Below, piece after piece: positions 46,809 to 56,163 of a stretch of DNA of 64,000 bases. The DNA comes from Acinetobacter nosocomialis (GTDB taxonomy: Bacteria > Pseudomonadota > Gammaproteobacteria > Pseudomonadales > Moraxellaceae): contig CP107049.1 of NCBI GenBank assembly GCA_025736915.1, forward strand, positions 2,790,001-2,854,000, given 5' to 3'. Both the position numbers and the translations under genes were made by a program. The notes beneath the pieces were generated by a model that made no database searches, had not been told where the DNA came from, and was given only the letters and a program-made list of their open reading frames with translations. The first letter of the stretch is position 1; every line of letters starts with the position of its first letter.

Positions 46809-47669
46809 TTACTTGGCAAATCTTCCATTTTTAATATCATCATAGGCTTGTAAAATCTCATCATAAGTATTCATTACAAATGGACCATGACCATTAATCG
46901 GCTCTGTGATGGGTTGTCCTGTCAAAATAAGTAATTTGCAACTTTGCAGGGCAGTAATAGAAAAGAGCTCTCCTTGGTTTGACATGACTGCTAGGCCTTG
47001 TTCTTCTAAGATCTCTTCATCTTTTTGAAATTGTGCCCGACCTGAACGTAAATAAACTAAAGCTGTTTCACCTGATTGAGCAGGGAAGGTGGCTTGCTGA
47101 CCTGCATGGAGCTCTACATCCAACACAGTAATAGGAGTGTGGGTAAGTGCAGGACCCATAACATGGTTAAACTGCCCTGCAATAATACGTACAAAGCCAG
47201 CTTCATTTTCCAGTTTCACCACTGGTATTTCACCTTTCTTTAAACTTTGATAGCGAGGGGAGTTCATTTTATCTGCTGCTGGTAAATTGACCCAAAGCTG
47301 AATCATTTCAAAAGCACCACCAGATCGAGAAAACTCTTCACTAAACAATTCCCGATGAATCACACCAGAGGCTGCGGTCATCCATTGCACATCGCCAGCA
47401 CTTATAAACCCACCTCCACCCGATGAGTCTTTGTGTTCCAATTCACCTGCATAAACAAGTGTTACCGTTTCAAATCCACGATGAGGATGATCATTAACTC
47501 CTCTACGTTTTATAGAGGGTGCAATTTTTCCGGGACCCAAATGGTCGAGTAGTAAGAAGGGTGAAAGGGTATTGCCTAACTCATGGTAGGAAAAAACAGA
47601 AAGAACTGGATAAAAATCACCGACCGCAAAGCGAGTATCGTTACGATGAATAAAAGCCAGACTTTTCAT
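46809..47669 (-). CDS. Pirin family protein (quercetinase-like bicupin)
   Basis: 286 residues. The N-terminal cupin carries the pirin metal site HPHRGFETVTLVYAGELEHKD (shown in parts: HPHRGFE and GELEHKDSSGG) and the segment WMTAASGVIHRELFSEEF. A second cupin is at the C-terminus. Members oxidise quercetin in vitro or act as redox regulators; the natural substrate here is unknown. Single gene on the reverse strand upstream of hemJ. Confidence 0.85.
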   Translation of the reverse strand: MKSLAFIHRNDTRFAVGDFYPVLSVFSYHELGNTLSPFLLLDHLGPGKIAPSIKRRGVNDHPHRGFETVTLVYAGELEHKDSSGGGGFISAGDVQWMTAASGVIHRELFSEEFSRSGGAFEMIQLWVNLPAADKMNSPRYQSLKKGEIPVVKLENEAGFVRIIAGQFNHVMGPALTHTPITVLDVELHAGQQATFPAQSGETALVYLRSGRAQFQKDEEILEEQGLAVMSNQGELFSITALQSCKLLILTGQPITEPINGHGPFVMNTYDEILQAYDDIKNGRFAK

Positions 47670-47828
47670 GCTTTATCCTTTCTGTTGATTGAATTTATAA
47701 AAAAGATCAGATGTTTTTATAAGAATGTATTAAGGCTGGTGTAAAAGTCTTTTGCTCTGAATAATAAATTATGAATAGGTTGGGTCAGTAAAATGCATAA
47801 GAGAAGGAGGTGAGAGTCCTAGATAATA

Positions 47829-47857
47829 AAAAACCCCAGTTAAAACTGAGGTTTTAC
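47829..47857 (-). terminator. Terminator overlapping the hemJ 3' end
   Basis: On the reverse strand AACCTCAGTT-TTA-ACTGGGGTT followed by TTTTT. The 5' arm is made of the last hemJ codons (Lys-Pro-Gln-Phe) and the stop codon lies at the loop. Confidence 0.85.
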
Positions 47858-48292
47858 AACAACTAAAATCACAACAGCAAATAAAATTAAGGTTGGCATT
47901 TCATTGAAGAAGCGCCAGAACTTATGTGATTTATAGTGAGCATTTCCAATAAGCTTTTTGCGATAGTAACCACAAACAAAATGGTAAACCACTAATAAAG
48001 CCACTAATCCAACTTTTAGATAAAACCAAGTGGCTTCATGGTAATGTCGAGTTGCATCGCCCCACTCTACAAGAAAGTGTGCGGTAATTAATGTGGCAAT
48101 CATAGACGGCCACATAATACCTCGATACAACTTACGTTCCATCACTTCAAAGCGCTGATGACTTGCCGCATCATCACTCATTGCATGGTAAACATAAAGA
48201 CGTGGTAAGTAGAACAAAGCAGCGAACCAACAAACCACAGCAATAATATGTAATGCTTTTACCCACAAAAAAGCATCAGAAGGTGCATCCAT
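47840..48292 (-). CDS. hemJ: Protoporphyrinogen IX oxidase HemJ
   Basis: Membrane protein of 150 residues with four predicted helices, UPF0093/CopD-like family. HemJ oxidises protoporphyrinogen to protoporphyrin in bacteria without HemG or HemY and was first recognised in cyanobacteria and Acinetobacter. The conserved residues are His in VKALHIIAVVCWFAALFYL and the Lys/Trp region YLKVGLVALLVVYH with HKFWRFFNEMPTLILF at the C-terminus. It is immediately downstream of fabB on the reverse strand (18-bp gap). Confidence 0.9.
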   Translation of the reverse strand: MDAPSDAFLWVKALHIIAVVCWFAALFYLPRLYVYHAMSDDAASHQRFEVMERKLYRGIMWPSMIATLITAHFLVEWGDATRHYHEATWFYLKVGLVALLVVYHFVCGYYRKKLIGNAHYKSHKFWRFFNEMPTLILFAVVILVVVKPQF

Positions 48293-48310
48293 TGTTAATC
48301 CTAGGTGGGA

Positions 48311-49540
48311 TTATGCATCCCACTTCTTGAAAATTAGGCAAGCGTTTACACCGCCAAAGCCAAAACTGTTACTCATTACAGTATTCAATTTTGCATCACG
48401 TTTTTCAAGCACAATATCAAAGCCTTCAGTACCTTCATCAAGCTCAGTCACGTTAATATTTGGAGCAATAAAGTCATTTTGAAGCATTAATACAGAGTAA
48501 ATTGCTTCATGAACACCCGCAGCACCCAAGCTGTGACCAGTCATAGATTTAGTTGAGCTTAAAGGTGGCACTTTACCTTCACCAAAAGCACGTTCCATTG
48601 CTTTAAGTTCAGTAACGTCACCAGCTGGTGTAGAAGTACCATGTGTATTTACATAGTCAATTTTTTCTACCCCGTGTTGTTTAGCTTCTTCAAGAGCCAT
48701 CAAGATACAACGAGTCGCACCTTCACCGCTTGGAGCAACCATGTCTGCACCGTCACTGTTCGCAGCATAGGCAACAACTTCAGCAAGAATTTTTGCACCA
48801 CGTGCCTGAGCATGTTCAAGAGATTCAAGAACAACGAAACCGCCACCACCAGCAATAACGAAACCGTCACGGTCTTTTGAGTATGGACGAGATGCAGTTT
48901 CAGGTGTGTCGTTGTATTTAGAACATAAAGCACCCATAGCATCAAACAATAAGCTTTGAGACCAGTGATCTTCTTCACCACCACCAGCAAGCATAAGATC
49001 TTGTTTGCCTAATGCGATAAGGTTATATGCATAACCAATTGCATCTGCAGAAGTTGCACAAGCACTTGCGATTGAGTGAGCAATACCTTGAAGTTTAAAT
49101 GCAACACCAACGTTTGCAGTAATTGTGTTCGTCATGTTACGTGGAACGAAGAAAGGACCAACTTTACGAGCGCCTTTAGTTTCTAAAAGCTCAGTCATTT
49201 CTACAACAGAAGCAGTTGAACCACCACCTGAACCGCCAGCAATACCATAACGTGGATTATCTGCTAAATCTTCTGCTTTTAAGCCAGCATGTTCAACAGC
49301 GGCAACAGCAGAATTATAAGCGTACATTGCACATACGCCCATGAATCGTTTTAATTTACGATCAATATTGTCAAAATCTTGTTCTGCAGCAGCGCTGACA
49401 TGACTCTTAAAATTGAGTTCAGCATAAGTTGGGTTAAAACGTGTCCCGGAGATTCCATTTTGAAGTGAGTGAGTAACTGCTTCTAAAGAGTTACCGATAC
49501 ATGAGTTAATACCCATACCAGTGATTACAACACGTTTCAT
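48311..49540 (-). CDS. fabB: 3-oxoacyl-ACP synthase I
   Basis: Condensing enzyme of fatty-acid elongation needed for unsaturated chains. It has 409 residues. The Cys-His-His set is in IASACATSADAIGYA, VNTHGTSTPAGD and STKSMTGHSLGAAGVHEA. The sequence KRVVITGMGINSCIGNSLEAV and the SGGGSTASV segment place it with FabB rather than FabF. No fabA is adjacent. It has a 296-bp upstream region shared with the divergent EcsC-family gene. Confidence 0.93.
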   Translation of the reverse strand: MKRVVITGMGINSCIGNSLEAVTHSLQNGISGTRFNPTYAELNFKSHVSAAAEQDFDNIDRKLKRFMGVCAMYAYNSAVAAVEHAGLKAEDLADNPRYGIAGGSGGGSTASVVEMTELLETKGARKVGPFFVPRNMTNTITANVGVAFKLQGIAHSIASACATSADAIGYAYNLIALGKQDLMLAGGGEEDHWSQSLLFDAMGALCSKYNDTPETASRPYSKDRDGFVIAGGGGFVVLESLEHAQARGAKILAEVVAYAANSDGADMVAPSGEGATRCILMALEEAKQHGVEKIDYVNTHGTSTPAGDVTELKAMERAFGEGKVPPLSSTKSMTGHSLGAAGVHEAIYSVLMLQNDFIAPNINVTELDEGTEGFDIVLEKRDAKLNTVMSNSFGFGGVNACLIFKKWDA

Positions 49541-49836
49541 CTACAGGTCCCTTTATGGTGATATTTAAAGTCTATGAACATGAGCAGCTATTAAATGATA
49601 GGAGAATATAGCTGTAAGAACATTAGACATATGTTTTCGTTGTTACCATGATAGCAGAAAGGTTTTTTATTTCTTATGGCAAATCTTTATGTCAATTTTG
49701 CATTTAAAAAAAATAACCAAATACATAGTATGTTGCATTTAGGGTTAACTAAAATACACACATTCAAGTTGAGATAAATCCACATTCCACCTAGTATTTA
49801 TCTCTAATTAGATAAATTAAAAAATCGAGGTACTGG

Positions 49837-51153
49837 ATGACAAAATTTAATAATAATCAATCTGACAATTTGTTTTCTCAGGTCTTCGGAGTGGCTAAAA
49901 AGCTCAGTTCTACTGGTTTAAACATCTTGCAGCAAAGCCAAATAGGTGAGGTTAGTAAGTTAGTTGAACCACTTGCAAGTGGTAAAACAGTAGAAGGTAA
50001 TGCTAGAAGTAAAAGTCCGTTTGAAGTGGAACAGTATGAAAGTCCACAACAAATGTTACGTGAACATTTACCTAAAGTTACTCGTCAGGTGTTTGGTCGT
50101 CATTTTAGAAAGGTCAATGGTATTGCGACATTTATTTCGCCTGACTGGAATGAAAAAATATCGGGCTATTTATTTGATTGGCTGAATGACTTTAGTTCAA
50201 AAAGTACGCTGACTGAAAAAATCTTAGAAGAGGCGGGTGCAAAAGACCTATTTGAGCTGACTAAAGATACTTCACGTTCACAACGTTTAAGTCAGGCTTT
50301 AATTGAACAAAATAAACTAATTGCAAGTATTCAAGGTGCGATTACTGGTGTATCGGGTATGGTTGGTGCAGCCGTAGATATTCCAGTTTCTTTAGTATTG
50401 GTTTTAAGAACAATTTATCAAACAGGCAGATCACACGGTTTTGATTTAACTGAAGCCACTGACCAAGATGTCGTTGAATTTATTTTTAAAGAAGTTGATA
50501 TCAGCCTGATTGCAGAGAAGCAGACGGTGCTTTTAGCACTTAAAGCTTTACGTAATATGTTAGAGACACAAGATATTCAACAGTTTCAGCAAGTACTTGG
50601 GTCTTCAAATGATATTGAGACTTTAAAAAGCTGGTTAGTTGATGAAAATGGTGAGTTCAAATGGAGCTGGTTAAATAAAGTTCCACAACTTGCTGCGGTG
50701 GGTAAGTTTACCCCAGTGGCAGGTGCAGTACTTAGTGCTGTTTATAGCTGGAAGTTACAAGAAGATGTAGGTCATAAAGCACAAGCTATTTTTGGTGCAG
50801 CACGACATTATTTAAATGAGCACCCAAGTGAACATTTATCACCATTACAAGCTTATTATGCTGCAGTAACTCTCATTCAAAAGGCGAGTCCTCGTTTGTT
50901 AAATGTTGGAGAAAATGGCAGTGTTCATGCAGCACAACATCATAAAATTGAAAATCATGATGTAATTTCAAAAGTATCTGTTGTGGTTAAGTCGAATACT
51001 TCTGAAAAAAGTGAAGAAAAAGTGCAAGAAAATGTTCATCAAGGTATCGAACAGCTTGCAGAAAAACATGTTGTCGAGCATGAACACAGTGAACAAAAAC
51101 CAGCATTAGAAATTGAAAATGATGATGTTGTTGAGGATCAGAAGTACTCTTAA
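49837..51153 (+). CDS. EcsC family protein
   Basis: 438 residues. The central region (about 150-300) matches the EcsC family: GAITGVSGMVGAAVDIPVSL with a nearby LRTIYQTGRSHGFDL and a later PVAGAVLSAVYSWKL hydrophobic helix. The last 75 residues are highly charged, with Glu, Lys, His and Val repeats (SEKSEEKVQENVHQ), probably disordered. EcsC itself is named from a Bacillus ABC locus but has no settled function. It is a single gene between fabB and the str operon. Confidence 0.78.
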   Translation: MTKFNNNQSDNLFSQVFGVAKKLSSTGLNILQQSQIGEVSKLVEPLASGKTVEGNARSKSPFEVEQYESPQQMLREHLPKVTRQVFGRHFRKVNGIATFISPDWNEKISGYLFDWLNDFSSKSTLTEKILEEAGAKDLFELTKDTSRSQRLSQALIEQNKLIASIQGAITGVSGMVGAAVDIPVSLVLVLRTIYQTGRSHGFDLTEATDQDVVEFIFKEVDISLIAEKQTVLLALKALRNMLETQDIQQFQQVLGSSNDIETLKSWLVDENGEFKWSWLNKVPQLAAVGKFTPVAGAVLSAVYSWKLQEDVGHKAQAIFGAARHYLNEHPSEHLSPLQAYYAAVTLIQKASPRLLNVGENGSVHAAQHHKIENHDVISKVSVVVKSNTSEKSEEKVQENVHQGIEQLAEKHVVEHEHSEQKPALEIENDDVVEDQKYS

Positions 51154-51233
51154 CAATACAATTACAAAGATAGGGTTTGAAAATTAAGTTTCACCCTTAT
51201 TTAAATTTGTAAATCATCCTGTCAAACATTGAT

Positions 51234-51275
51234 ATGGTCAACATTTGGTAAGTATTGCCATGTTGACCATTTTTG
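51234..51275 (+). terminator. Inverted repeat after the EcsC-family gene (terminator or operator)
   Basis: Perfect ten-base arms ATGGTCAACA / TGTTGACCAT separated by 17 bases and followed by TTTT. It could terminate the EcsC-family transcript. Its right arm also contains the -35 hexamer of the rpsL promoter, so it might instead be a protein-binding site. Confidence 0.55.
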
Positions 51276-51291
51276 CATCTTGGCTTACAAT
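51263..51291 (+). promoter_or_regulatory. Promoter of the str operon
   Basis: TTGACC (51263-51268), a 17-base spacer, TACAAT (51286-51291). It lies about 60 bases before the rpsL ATG and is the only strong candidate in the gap. Confidence 0.75.
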
Positions 51292-51353
51292 TATGTGCCC
51301 TTAAAAAGAGGTGTTTTCTTTTTAAGGTTTTTTAATAACGGGAGAATTGCCAT

Positions 51354-51728
51354 ATGGCAACAACGAATCAGTTGATCCGTAAGGGTCGTACGACTTTGGT
51401 TGAAAAATCCAAAGTTCCTGCGTTGAAGGCTTGTCCACAACGTCGTGGTGTTTGTACACGTGTTTATACAACTACACCTAAAAAACCTAACTCAGCTATG
51501 CGTAAGGTTTGCCGTGTTCGCTTAACTTCAGGTTTTGAAGTATCTAGCTACATCGGTGGTGAAGGTCATAACTTACAAGAGCACAGTGTTGTTCTTATCC
51601 GTGGTGGTCGTGTTAAAGACTTACCAGGTGTACGTTACCATACCGTTCGTGGTTCTTTGGACTGTGCTGGCGTTAAAGATCGTAATCAATCACGTTCTAA
51701 ATACGGTACTAAGCGTCCTAAGAAGTAA
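51354..51728 (+). CDS. rpsL: 30S ribosomal protein S12
   Basis: Decoding-centre protein of the small subunit, 124 residues. The conserved [10 protein letters not shown] loop is wild type at Lys43 and the [10 protein letters not shown] loop is wild type at Lys88 (counting Met as 1), so there is no common streptomycin-resistance change. GGGAGA site upstream of the ATG. First gene of the str operon rpsL-rpsG-fusA-tuf. Confidence 0.98.
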   Translation: MATTNQLIRKGRTTLVEKSKVPALKACPQRRGVCTRVYTTTPKKPNSAMRKVCRVRLTSGFEVSSYIGGEGHNLQEHSVVLIRGGRVKDLPGVRYHTVRGSLDCAGVKDRNQSRSKYGTKRPKK

Positions 51729-51762
51729 TTCTAGGAAACTAGTCTAAAAGCCCTTTAGCGTT

Positions 51763-51869
51763 TCGCTTGTTTGAATTCTTCATAGATTTGTAATTCAAGC
51801 GACGTATAGTAAGGCCAGCGTCGTGTACATGACACTTGTACAAACTGCTGGATTATCCTGAAGTGTCAT
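51763..51869 (+). promoter_or_regulatory. Structured rpsL-rpsG intercistronic region, candidate S7 regulatory site
   Basis: Three elements can be seen. A bulged stem TCGCT..TGAATT / AATTCAAGCGA lies at 51763-51802. A hairpin at 51815-51851 is formed by CCAGC/GCTGG and TGTAC/GTACA. A nine-base match joins the loop of that hairpin (ATGACACTT, 51829-51837) with AAGTGTCAT (51861-51869), just ahead of the rpsG ribosome site. In E. coli this gap is the S7 translational operator. Confidence 0.55.
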
Positions 51870-51887
51870 ATTATTAGGTGTATTAAA

Positions 51888-52358
51888 ATGCCAAGACGTC
51901 GCGTAGTCGCTGCTCGTGAGATCCTTCCAGATCCAAAATTTAGCAGCCAAACAATCGCTAAATTCATGAACCACGTAATGCAAGATGGTAAAAAATCTAT
52001 TGCTGAAAGTATCGTTTACGGTGCTTTAGAACGCGTTCAAGAAAAAAACAAAGTAGACCCAGTTGAATTTTTCGAGACTACTCTTGAAAAAGTTCGCCCT
52101 ATGGTCGAAGTAAAAGCACGCCGTGTTGGTGGTGCTACTTATCAAGTACCTATGGAAGTACGCCCATCCCGTCGTACTGCCTTAGCAATGCGTTGGTTAG
52201 TAGATGCTGCTGCTAAGCGTTCTGAAAAAACTATGGCTTTACGTCTTGCTGGCGAGTTGCTTGATGCAGCTGAAGGCAAAGGTGCCGCGATCAAAAAACG
52301 TGAAGACGTGCATCGTATGGCAGAAGCTAACAAAGCCTTCTCTCACTACCGTTTCTAA
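51888..52358 (+). CDS. rpsG: 30S ribosomal protein S7
   Basis: Primary 16S rRNA-binding protein that nucleates the head of the small subunit. It has 156 residues, beginning [18 protein letters not shown], with the conserved [12 protein letters not shown] and [15 protein letters not shown] segments. In E. coli S7 represses the str operon by binding the rpsL-rpsG gap, and a structured gap is present here too. The ribosome site is a weak TAGGTG, as expected for a repressible start. Confidence 0.98.
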
Positions 52359-52392
52359 GCGGATAAAACAGTCCCTAATCAGGAGAATACTC

Positions 52393-52455
52393 ATGCATAC
52401 AGTAGCTAGATTCAACATTGCTCTCTACCAAAGTGGGGGCTTTGCGGGTATTTAA
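52393..52455 (+). CDS. Candidate 20-residue leader peptide between rpsG and fusA
   Basis: A 21-codon frame (MHTVARFNIALYQSGGFAGI then stop) has a perfect AGGAG seven bases before its ATG, better than many real genes here. The last codons lie in a hairpin with GGGGC/GCCCC arms (52436-52463), and a nine-pair hairpin follows before fusA. It shows no similarity I recognise. It may be a leader peptide or a chance frame in a structured leader. Confidence 0.4.
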   Translation: MHTVARFNIALYQSGGFAGI

Positions 52456-52478
52456 GTTGCCCCGTTTGAGTATTCGTG

Positions 52479-52499
52479 CGCATCAATTTAATTGATGCG
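52479..52499 (+). other. Hairpin upstream of fusA
   Basis: CGCATCAAT-TTA-ATTGATGCG, nine perfect pairs with a three-base loop, followed by TCCTGTTTT. It lies 38 bases before the fusA ATG. It could be a weak terminator/attenuator or a processing site. Confidence 0.6.
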
Positions 52500-52536
52500 T
52501 CCTGTTTTAAAGATAACATTTAGGAATGTAGACATC

Positions 52537-54675
52537 ATGGCTCGCCAAACCCCAATTACTCGTTACCGTAACATCGGTATCTCTGCGCACATTGACGCAG
52601 GTAAAACAACTACAACTGAACGTATTTTGTTCTACACAGGTGTATCTCACAAAATTGGTGAAGTACACGACGGTGCAGCAACAATGGACTGGATGGAACA
52701 AGAGCAAGAGCGTGGTATTACAATTACCTCTGCTGCTACAACTTGTTTCTGGTCTGGTATGGCTAACCAATTCCAACAACACCGTATCAACGTAATTGAT
52801 ACACCGGGACACGTAGACTTCACAATTGAAGTTGAACGTTCTATGCGTGTTCTTGACGGTGCGTGCATGGTTTACTGTGCAGTTGGTGGTGTACAGCCTC
52901 AGTCTGAAACTGTATGGCGTCAAGCAAACAAATATAAAGTGCCTCGTTTAGCATTCGTGAACAAGATGGACCGTACTGGTGCAAACTTCTTCCGTGTTGT
53001 TGAACAAATGAAAACACGTTTGGGCGGTAACCCTGTGCCAATCGTTGTGCCAATCGGTGCTGAAGACACATTCCAAGGTGTTGTTGACCTTATCGAAATG
53101 AAGGCAATCATCTGGGATGAAGCTTCTCAAGGTATGAAGTTTGAATACGGTGATATTCCTGCTGACCTAGTTGATACTGCTCAAGAATGGCGTACTAACA
53201 TGGTTGAAGCAGCTGCTGAAGCTTCTGAAGAATTAATGGACAAGTACCTAGAAGAAGGTGATCTTTCTAAAGAAGACATCATCGCTGGTTTACGTGCTCG
53301 TACATTAGCTTCTGAAATTCAAGTAATGCTTTGTGGTTCTGCGTTCAAAAACAAAGGTGTTCAACGTATGTTGGACGCTGTAATTGAATTCTTACCATCA
53401 CCTACAGAAGTTAAAGCGATCGAAGGTATCCTTGACGACAAAGACGAAACTAAAGCGTCTCGTGAAGCATCTGACGAAGCTCCGTTCTCTGCGCTTGCGT
53501 TCAAAATCATGAACGACAAATTCGTAGGTAACTTAACATTCGTACGTGTTTACTCTGGTGTTCTTAAACAAGGTGATCCGGTTTATAACCCAGTTAAATC
53601 TAAGCGTGAACGTATCGGCCGTATCGTGCAAATGCACGCGAACGAGCGTCAAGATCTTGAAGAAATCCGTGCAGGTGATATCGCAGCGTGTGTAGGTCTT
53701 AAAGACGTTACAACTGGTGATACATTATGTGATGAGAAAAACATCATTACTCTTGAGCGTATGGAATTCCCAGAGCCAGTAATTTCATTGGCTGTTGAAC
53801 CAAAAACTAAAGCAGACCAAGAAAAAATGTCTATCGCTTTAGGTCGTTTGGCGAAAGAAGATCCATCGTTCCGTGTACGTACTGATGAAGAATCTGGTCA
53901 AACAATTATTGCTGGTATGGGTGAGCTTCACCTTGACATCATCGTTGACCGTATGAAGCGTGAATTCGGTGTTGAAGCGAATATCGGTAAACCAATGGTT
54001 GCTTATCGTGAAACGATTAAGAAAACTGTTGAGCAAGAAGGTAAATTCGTACGTCAAACTGGTGGTAAAGGTAAATTCGGTCACGTATATGTTCGTTTAG
54101 AACCGCTTGACGTTGAAGCTGCTGGTAAAGAATACGAATTCGCTGAAGAAGTTGTTGGTGGTGTAGTACCTAAAGAATTCTTCGGTGCAGTTGATAAAGG
54201 TATTCAAGAACGTATGAAGAATGGTGTCTTGGCTGGTTACCCAGTTGTAGGCGTTAAAGCTGTTCTTTTCGACGGTTCTTACCACGATGTCGACTCTGAC
54301 GAATTATCGTTCAAAATGGCTGGTTCTTATGCCTTCCGTGATGGTTTCATGAAAGCGGATCCTATCCTTCTTGAACCTATTATGAAAGTTGAAGTAGAAA
54401 CTCCAGAAGACTACATGGGCGATATCATGGGTGACTTAAACCGTCGTCGTGGTATGGTTCAAGGTATGGACGATCTTCCTGGTGGAACAAAAGCAATTAA
54501 AGCAGAAGTTCCTCTTGCTGAGATGTTTGGTTACGCGACTCAAATGCGTTCTATGTCTCAAGGTCGTGCGACTTACTCAATGGAATTTGCTAAATATGCT
54601 GAAACTCCACGTAACGTGGCTGAAGGCATCATTGCTAAATTCCAAGCTGGCGGTAAAAAAGGTGACGACGAGTAA
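52537..54675 (+). CDS. fusA: Elongation factor G
   Basis: Translocation GTPase, 712 residues. The start is the ATG at 52537 ([16 protein letters not shown]) after TAGGAA; an earlier in-frame ATG at 52492 falls inside the upstream hairpin. G motifs are [24 protein letters not shown] and NKMDRTG. Domains II-V follow, with the C-terminal [13 protein letters not shown] region. Strong codon bias, as expected. Third gene of the str operon. Confidence 0.98.
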   Translation: MARQTPITRYRNIGISAHIDAGKTTTTERILFYTGVSHKIGEVHDGAATMDWMEQEQERGITITSAATTCFWSGMANQFQQHRINVIDTPGHVDFTIEVERSMRVLDGACMVYCAVGGVQPQSETVWRQANKYKVPRLAFVNKMDRTGANFFRVVEQMKTRLGGNPVPIVVPIGAEDTFQGVVDLIEMKAIIWDEASQGMKFEYGDIPADLVDTAQEWRTNMVEAAAEASEELMDKYLEEGDLSKEDIIAGLRARTLASEIQVMLCGSAFKNKGVQRMLDAVIEFLPSPTEVKAIEGILDDKDETKASREASDEAPFSALAFKIMNDKFVGNLTFVRVYSGVLKQGDPVYNPVKSKRERIGRIVQMHANERQDLEEIRAGDIAACVGLKDVTTGDTLCDEKNIITLERMEFPEPVISLAVEPKTKADQEKMSIALGRLAKEDPSFRVRTDEESGQTIIAGMGELHLDIIVDRMKREFGVEANIGKPMVAYRETIKKTVEQEGKFVRQTGGKGKFGHVYVRLEPLDVEAAGKEYEFAEEVVGGVVPKEFFGAVDKGIQERMKNGVLAGYPVVGVKAVLFDGSYHDVDSDELSFKMAGSYAFRDGFMKADPILLEPIMKVEVETPEDYMGDIMGDLNRRRGMVQGMDDLPGGTKAIKAEVPLAEMFGYATQMRSMSQGRATYSMEFAKYAETPRNVAEGIIAKFQAGGKKGDDE

Positions 54676-54724
54676 TCTTTCGATTACTATAAGCCCTAAC
54701 TAATTCTTAGTTGAAAACCAAGTG

Positions 54725-54747
54725 CTCATGGGGTGACCCTCCATGAG
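54725..54747 (+). other. Hairpin between fusA and tuf
   Basis: CTCATGG / CCATGAG with a nine-base interior that can pair further by GG-CC. There is no T-run, so it is likely a processing or stability element inside the str transcript rather than a terminator. Confidence 0.5.
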
Positions 54748-54769
54748 TAGTTAATAAAGGAAGATCATC

Positions 54770-55960
54770 ATGGCTAAAGCCAAGTTTGAACGTAATAAAC
54801 CACACGTAAACGTGGGTACAATCGGTCACGTTGACCATGGTAAAACAACTTTAACTGCTGCGATTGCAACTATTTGTGCAAAAACTTACGGCGGTGAAGC
54901 GAAAGATTACTCACAAATCGACTCAGCACCTGAAGAAAAAGCACGTGGTATTACAATTAATACTTCACACGTAGAATACGATTCTCCAATTCGTCACTAC
55001 GCACACGTTGACTGCCCAGGCCACGCCGATTACGTTAAAAACATGATCACTGGTGCTGCTCAGATGGACGGCGCGATCCTTGTATGTGCTGCGACTGACG
55101 GTCCAATGCCACAAACTCGTGAACACATCCTTCTTTCTCGTCAGGTTGGTGTACCTTACATCATCGTATTCTTAAACAAATGCGACCTTGTTGACGACGA
55201 AGAGTTACTTGAATTAGTAGAAATGGAAGTTCGTGAACTTCTTTCTACTTACGACTTCCCTGGTGATGACACTCCAGTAATCCGTGGTTCAGCTCTTGCT
55301 GCTCTTAACGGTGAAGCAGGTCCTTACGGTGAAGAATCAGTTCTTGCTCTTGTAGCAGCTCTTGACTCTTACATCCCAGAACCAGAACGTGCTATCGACA
55401 AAGCATTCTTAATGCCAATCGAAGACGTATTCTCAATTTCTGGTCGTGGTACTGTAGTAACAGGCCGTGTAGAATCAGGTATTGTTAAAGTTGGTGAAGA
55501 AGTAGAGATCGTTGGTATTAAAGATACAGTTAAAACAACTGTAACTGGCGTAGAAATGTTCCGTAAACTTCTTGACGAAGGCCGTGCAGGCGAGAACTGT
55601 GGTGTATTACTTCGTGGTACTAAGCGTGAAGACGTACAACGTGGTCAAGTACTTGCTAAACCAGGTACAATCAAGCCGCACACTAAATTCGACGCAGAAG
55701 TATACGTACTTTCTAAAGAAGAAGGTGGTCGTCACACTCCATTCTTAAATGGTTACCGTCCACAGTTCTACTTCCGTACAACTGACGTAACTGGTGCGAT
55801 CCAGTTGAAAGAAGGCGTTGAAATGGTAATGCCAGGTGACAACGTTGAAATGTCAGTAGAATTAATCCACCCAATCGCAATGGACCCAGGTCTACGTTTT
55901 GCGATCCGTGAAGGTGGTCGTACTGTAGGTGCTGGTGTTGTTGCGAAAGTAACTGCATAA
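54770..55960 (+). CDS. tuf: Elongation factor Tu
   Basis: GTPase that brings aminoacyl-tRNA to the ribosome, 396 residues. Motifs are [10 protein letters not shown] (residues 19-28), VDCPGHADY and LNKCDLVDD. The C-terminal [16 protein letters not shown] is complete. One of usually two tuf copies in Gammaproteobacteria; this is the str-operon copy. Ribosome site AAAGGAAG. Confidence 0.98.
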   Translation: MAKAKFERNKPHVNVGTIGHVDHGKTTLTAAIATICAKTYGGEAKDYSQIDSAPEEKARGITINTSHVEYDSPIRHYAHVDCPGHADYVKNMITGAAQMDGAILVCAATDGPMPQTREHILLSRQVGVPYIIVFLNKCDLVDDEELLELVEMEVRELLSTYDFPGDDTPVIRGSALAALNGEAGPYGEESVLALVAALDSYIPEPERAIDKAFLMPIEDVFSISGRGTVVTGRVESGIVKVGEEVEIVGIKDTVKTTVTGVEMFRKLLDEGRAGENCGVLLRGTKREDVQRGQVLAKPGTIKPHTKFDAEVYVLSKEEGGRHTPFLNGYRPQFYFRTTDVTGAIQLKEGVEMVMPGDNVEMSVELIHPIAMDPGLRFAIREGGRTVGAGVVAKVTA

Positions 55961-55973
55961 TCACTTTTCAGTG

Positions 55974-56004
55974 AAAAAAGCGCTCCTTTTGGGGCGCTTT
56001 TTTT
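55974..56004 (+). terminator. Terminator of the str operon
   Basis: AAGCGCTCC-TTTT-GGGGCGCTT with flanking A-run and seven T residues. Confidence 0.93.
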
Positions 56005-56163
56005 ATGCCTAATTGTTCGACAATTCAATAGAAAGCTGGCCTTAACTGATACTTCAATGTCCCTATTTGCACTTAAGCCTTTTTATTAAATTTGTATGAT
56101 AAGAATCAAGAAAACGAACAATAAAGTTTAAGTAACTATGGTTACTAGTAAGGAGCTTTCACT

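Noticed and set aside
49541..49836. Possible small gene in the fabB/EcsC divergent gap
   Set aside because: The 296 bp are AT-rich with no frame having a credible ribosome site. Most likely only the two promoters.
51354..51728. Streptomycin-resistance change in rpsL
   Set aside because: Lys43 and Lys88 (Met as 1) are both the sensitive wild-type residues.
52507..54285. Many overlapping frames on both strands across fusA
   Set aside because: Shadows created by strong codon bias in a highly expressed gene.
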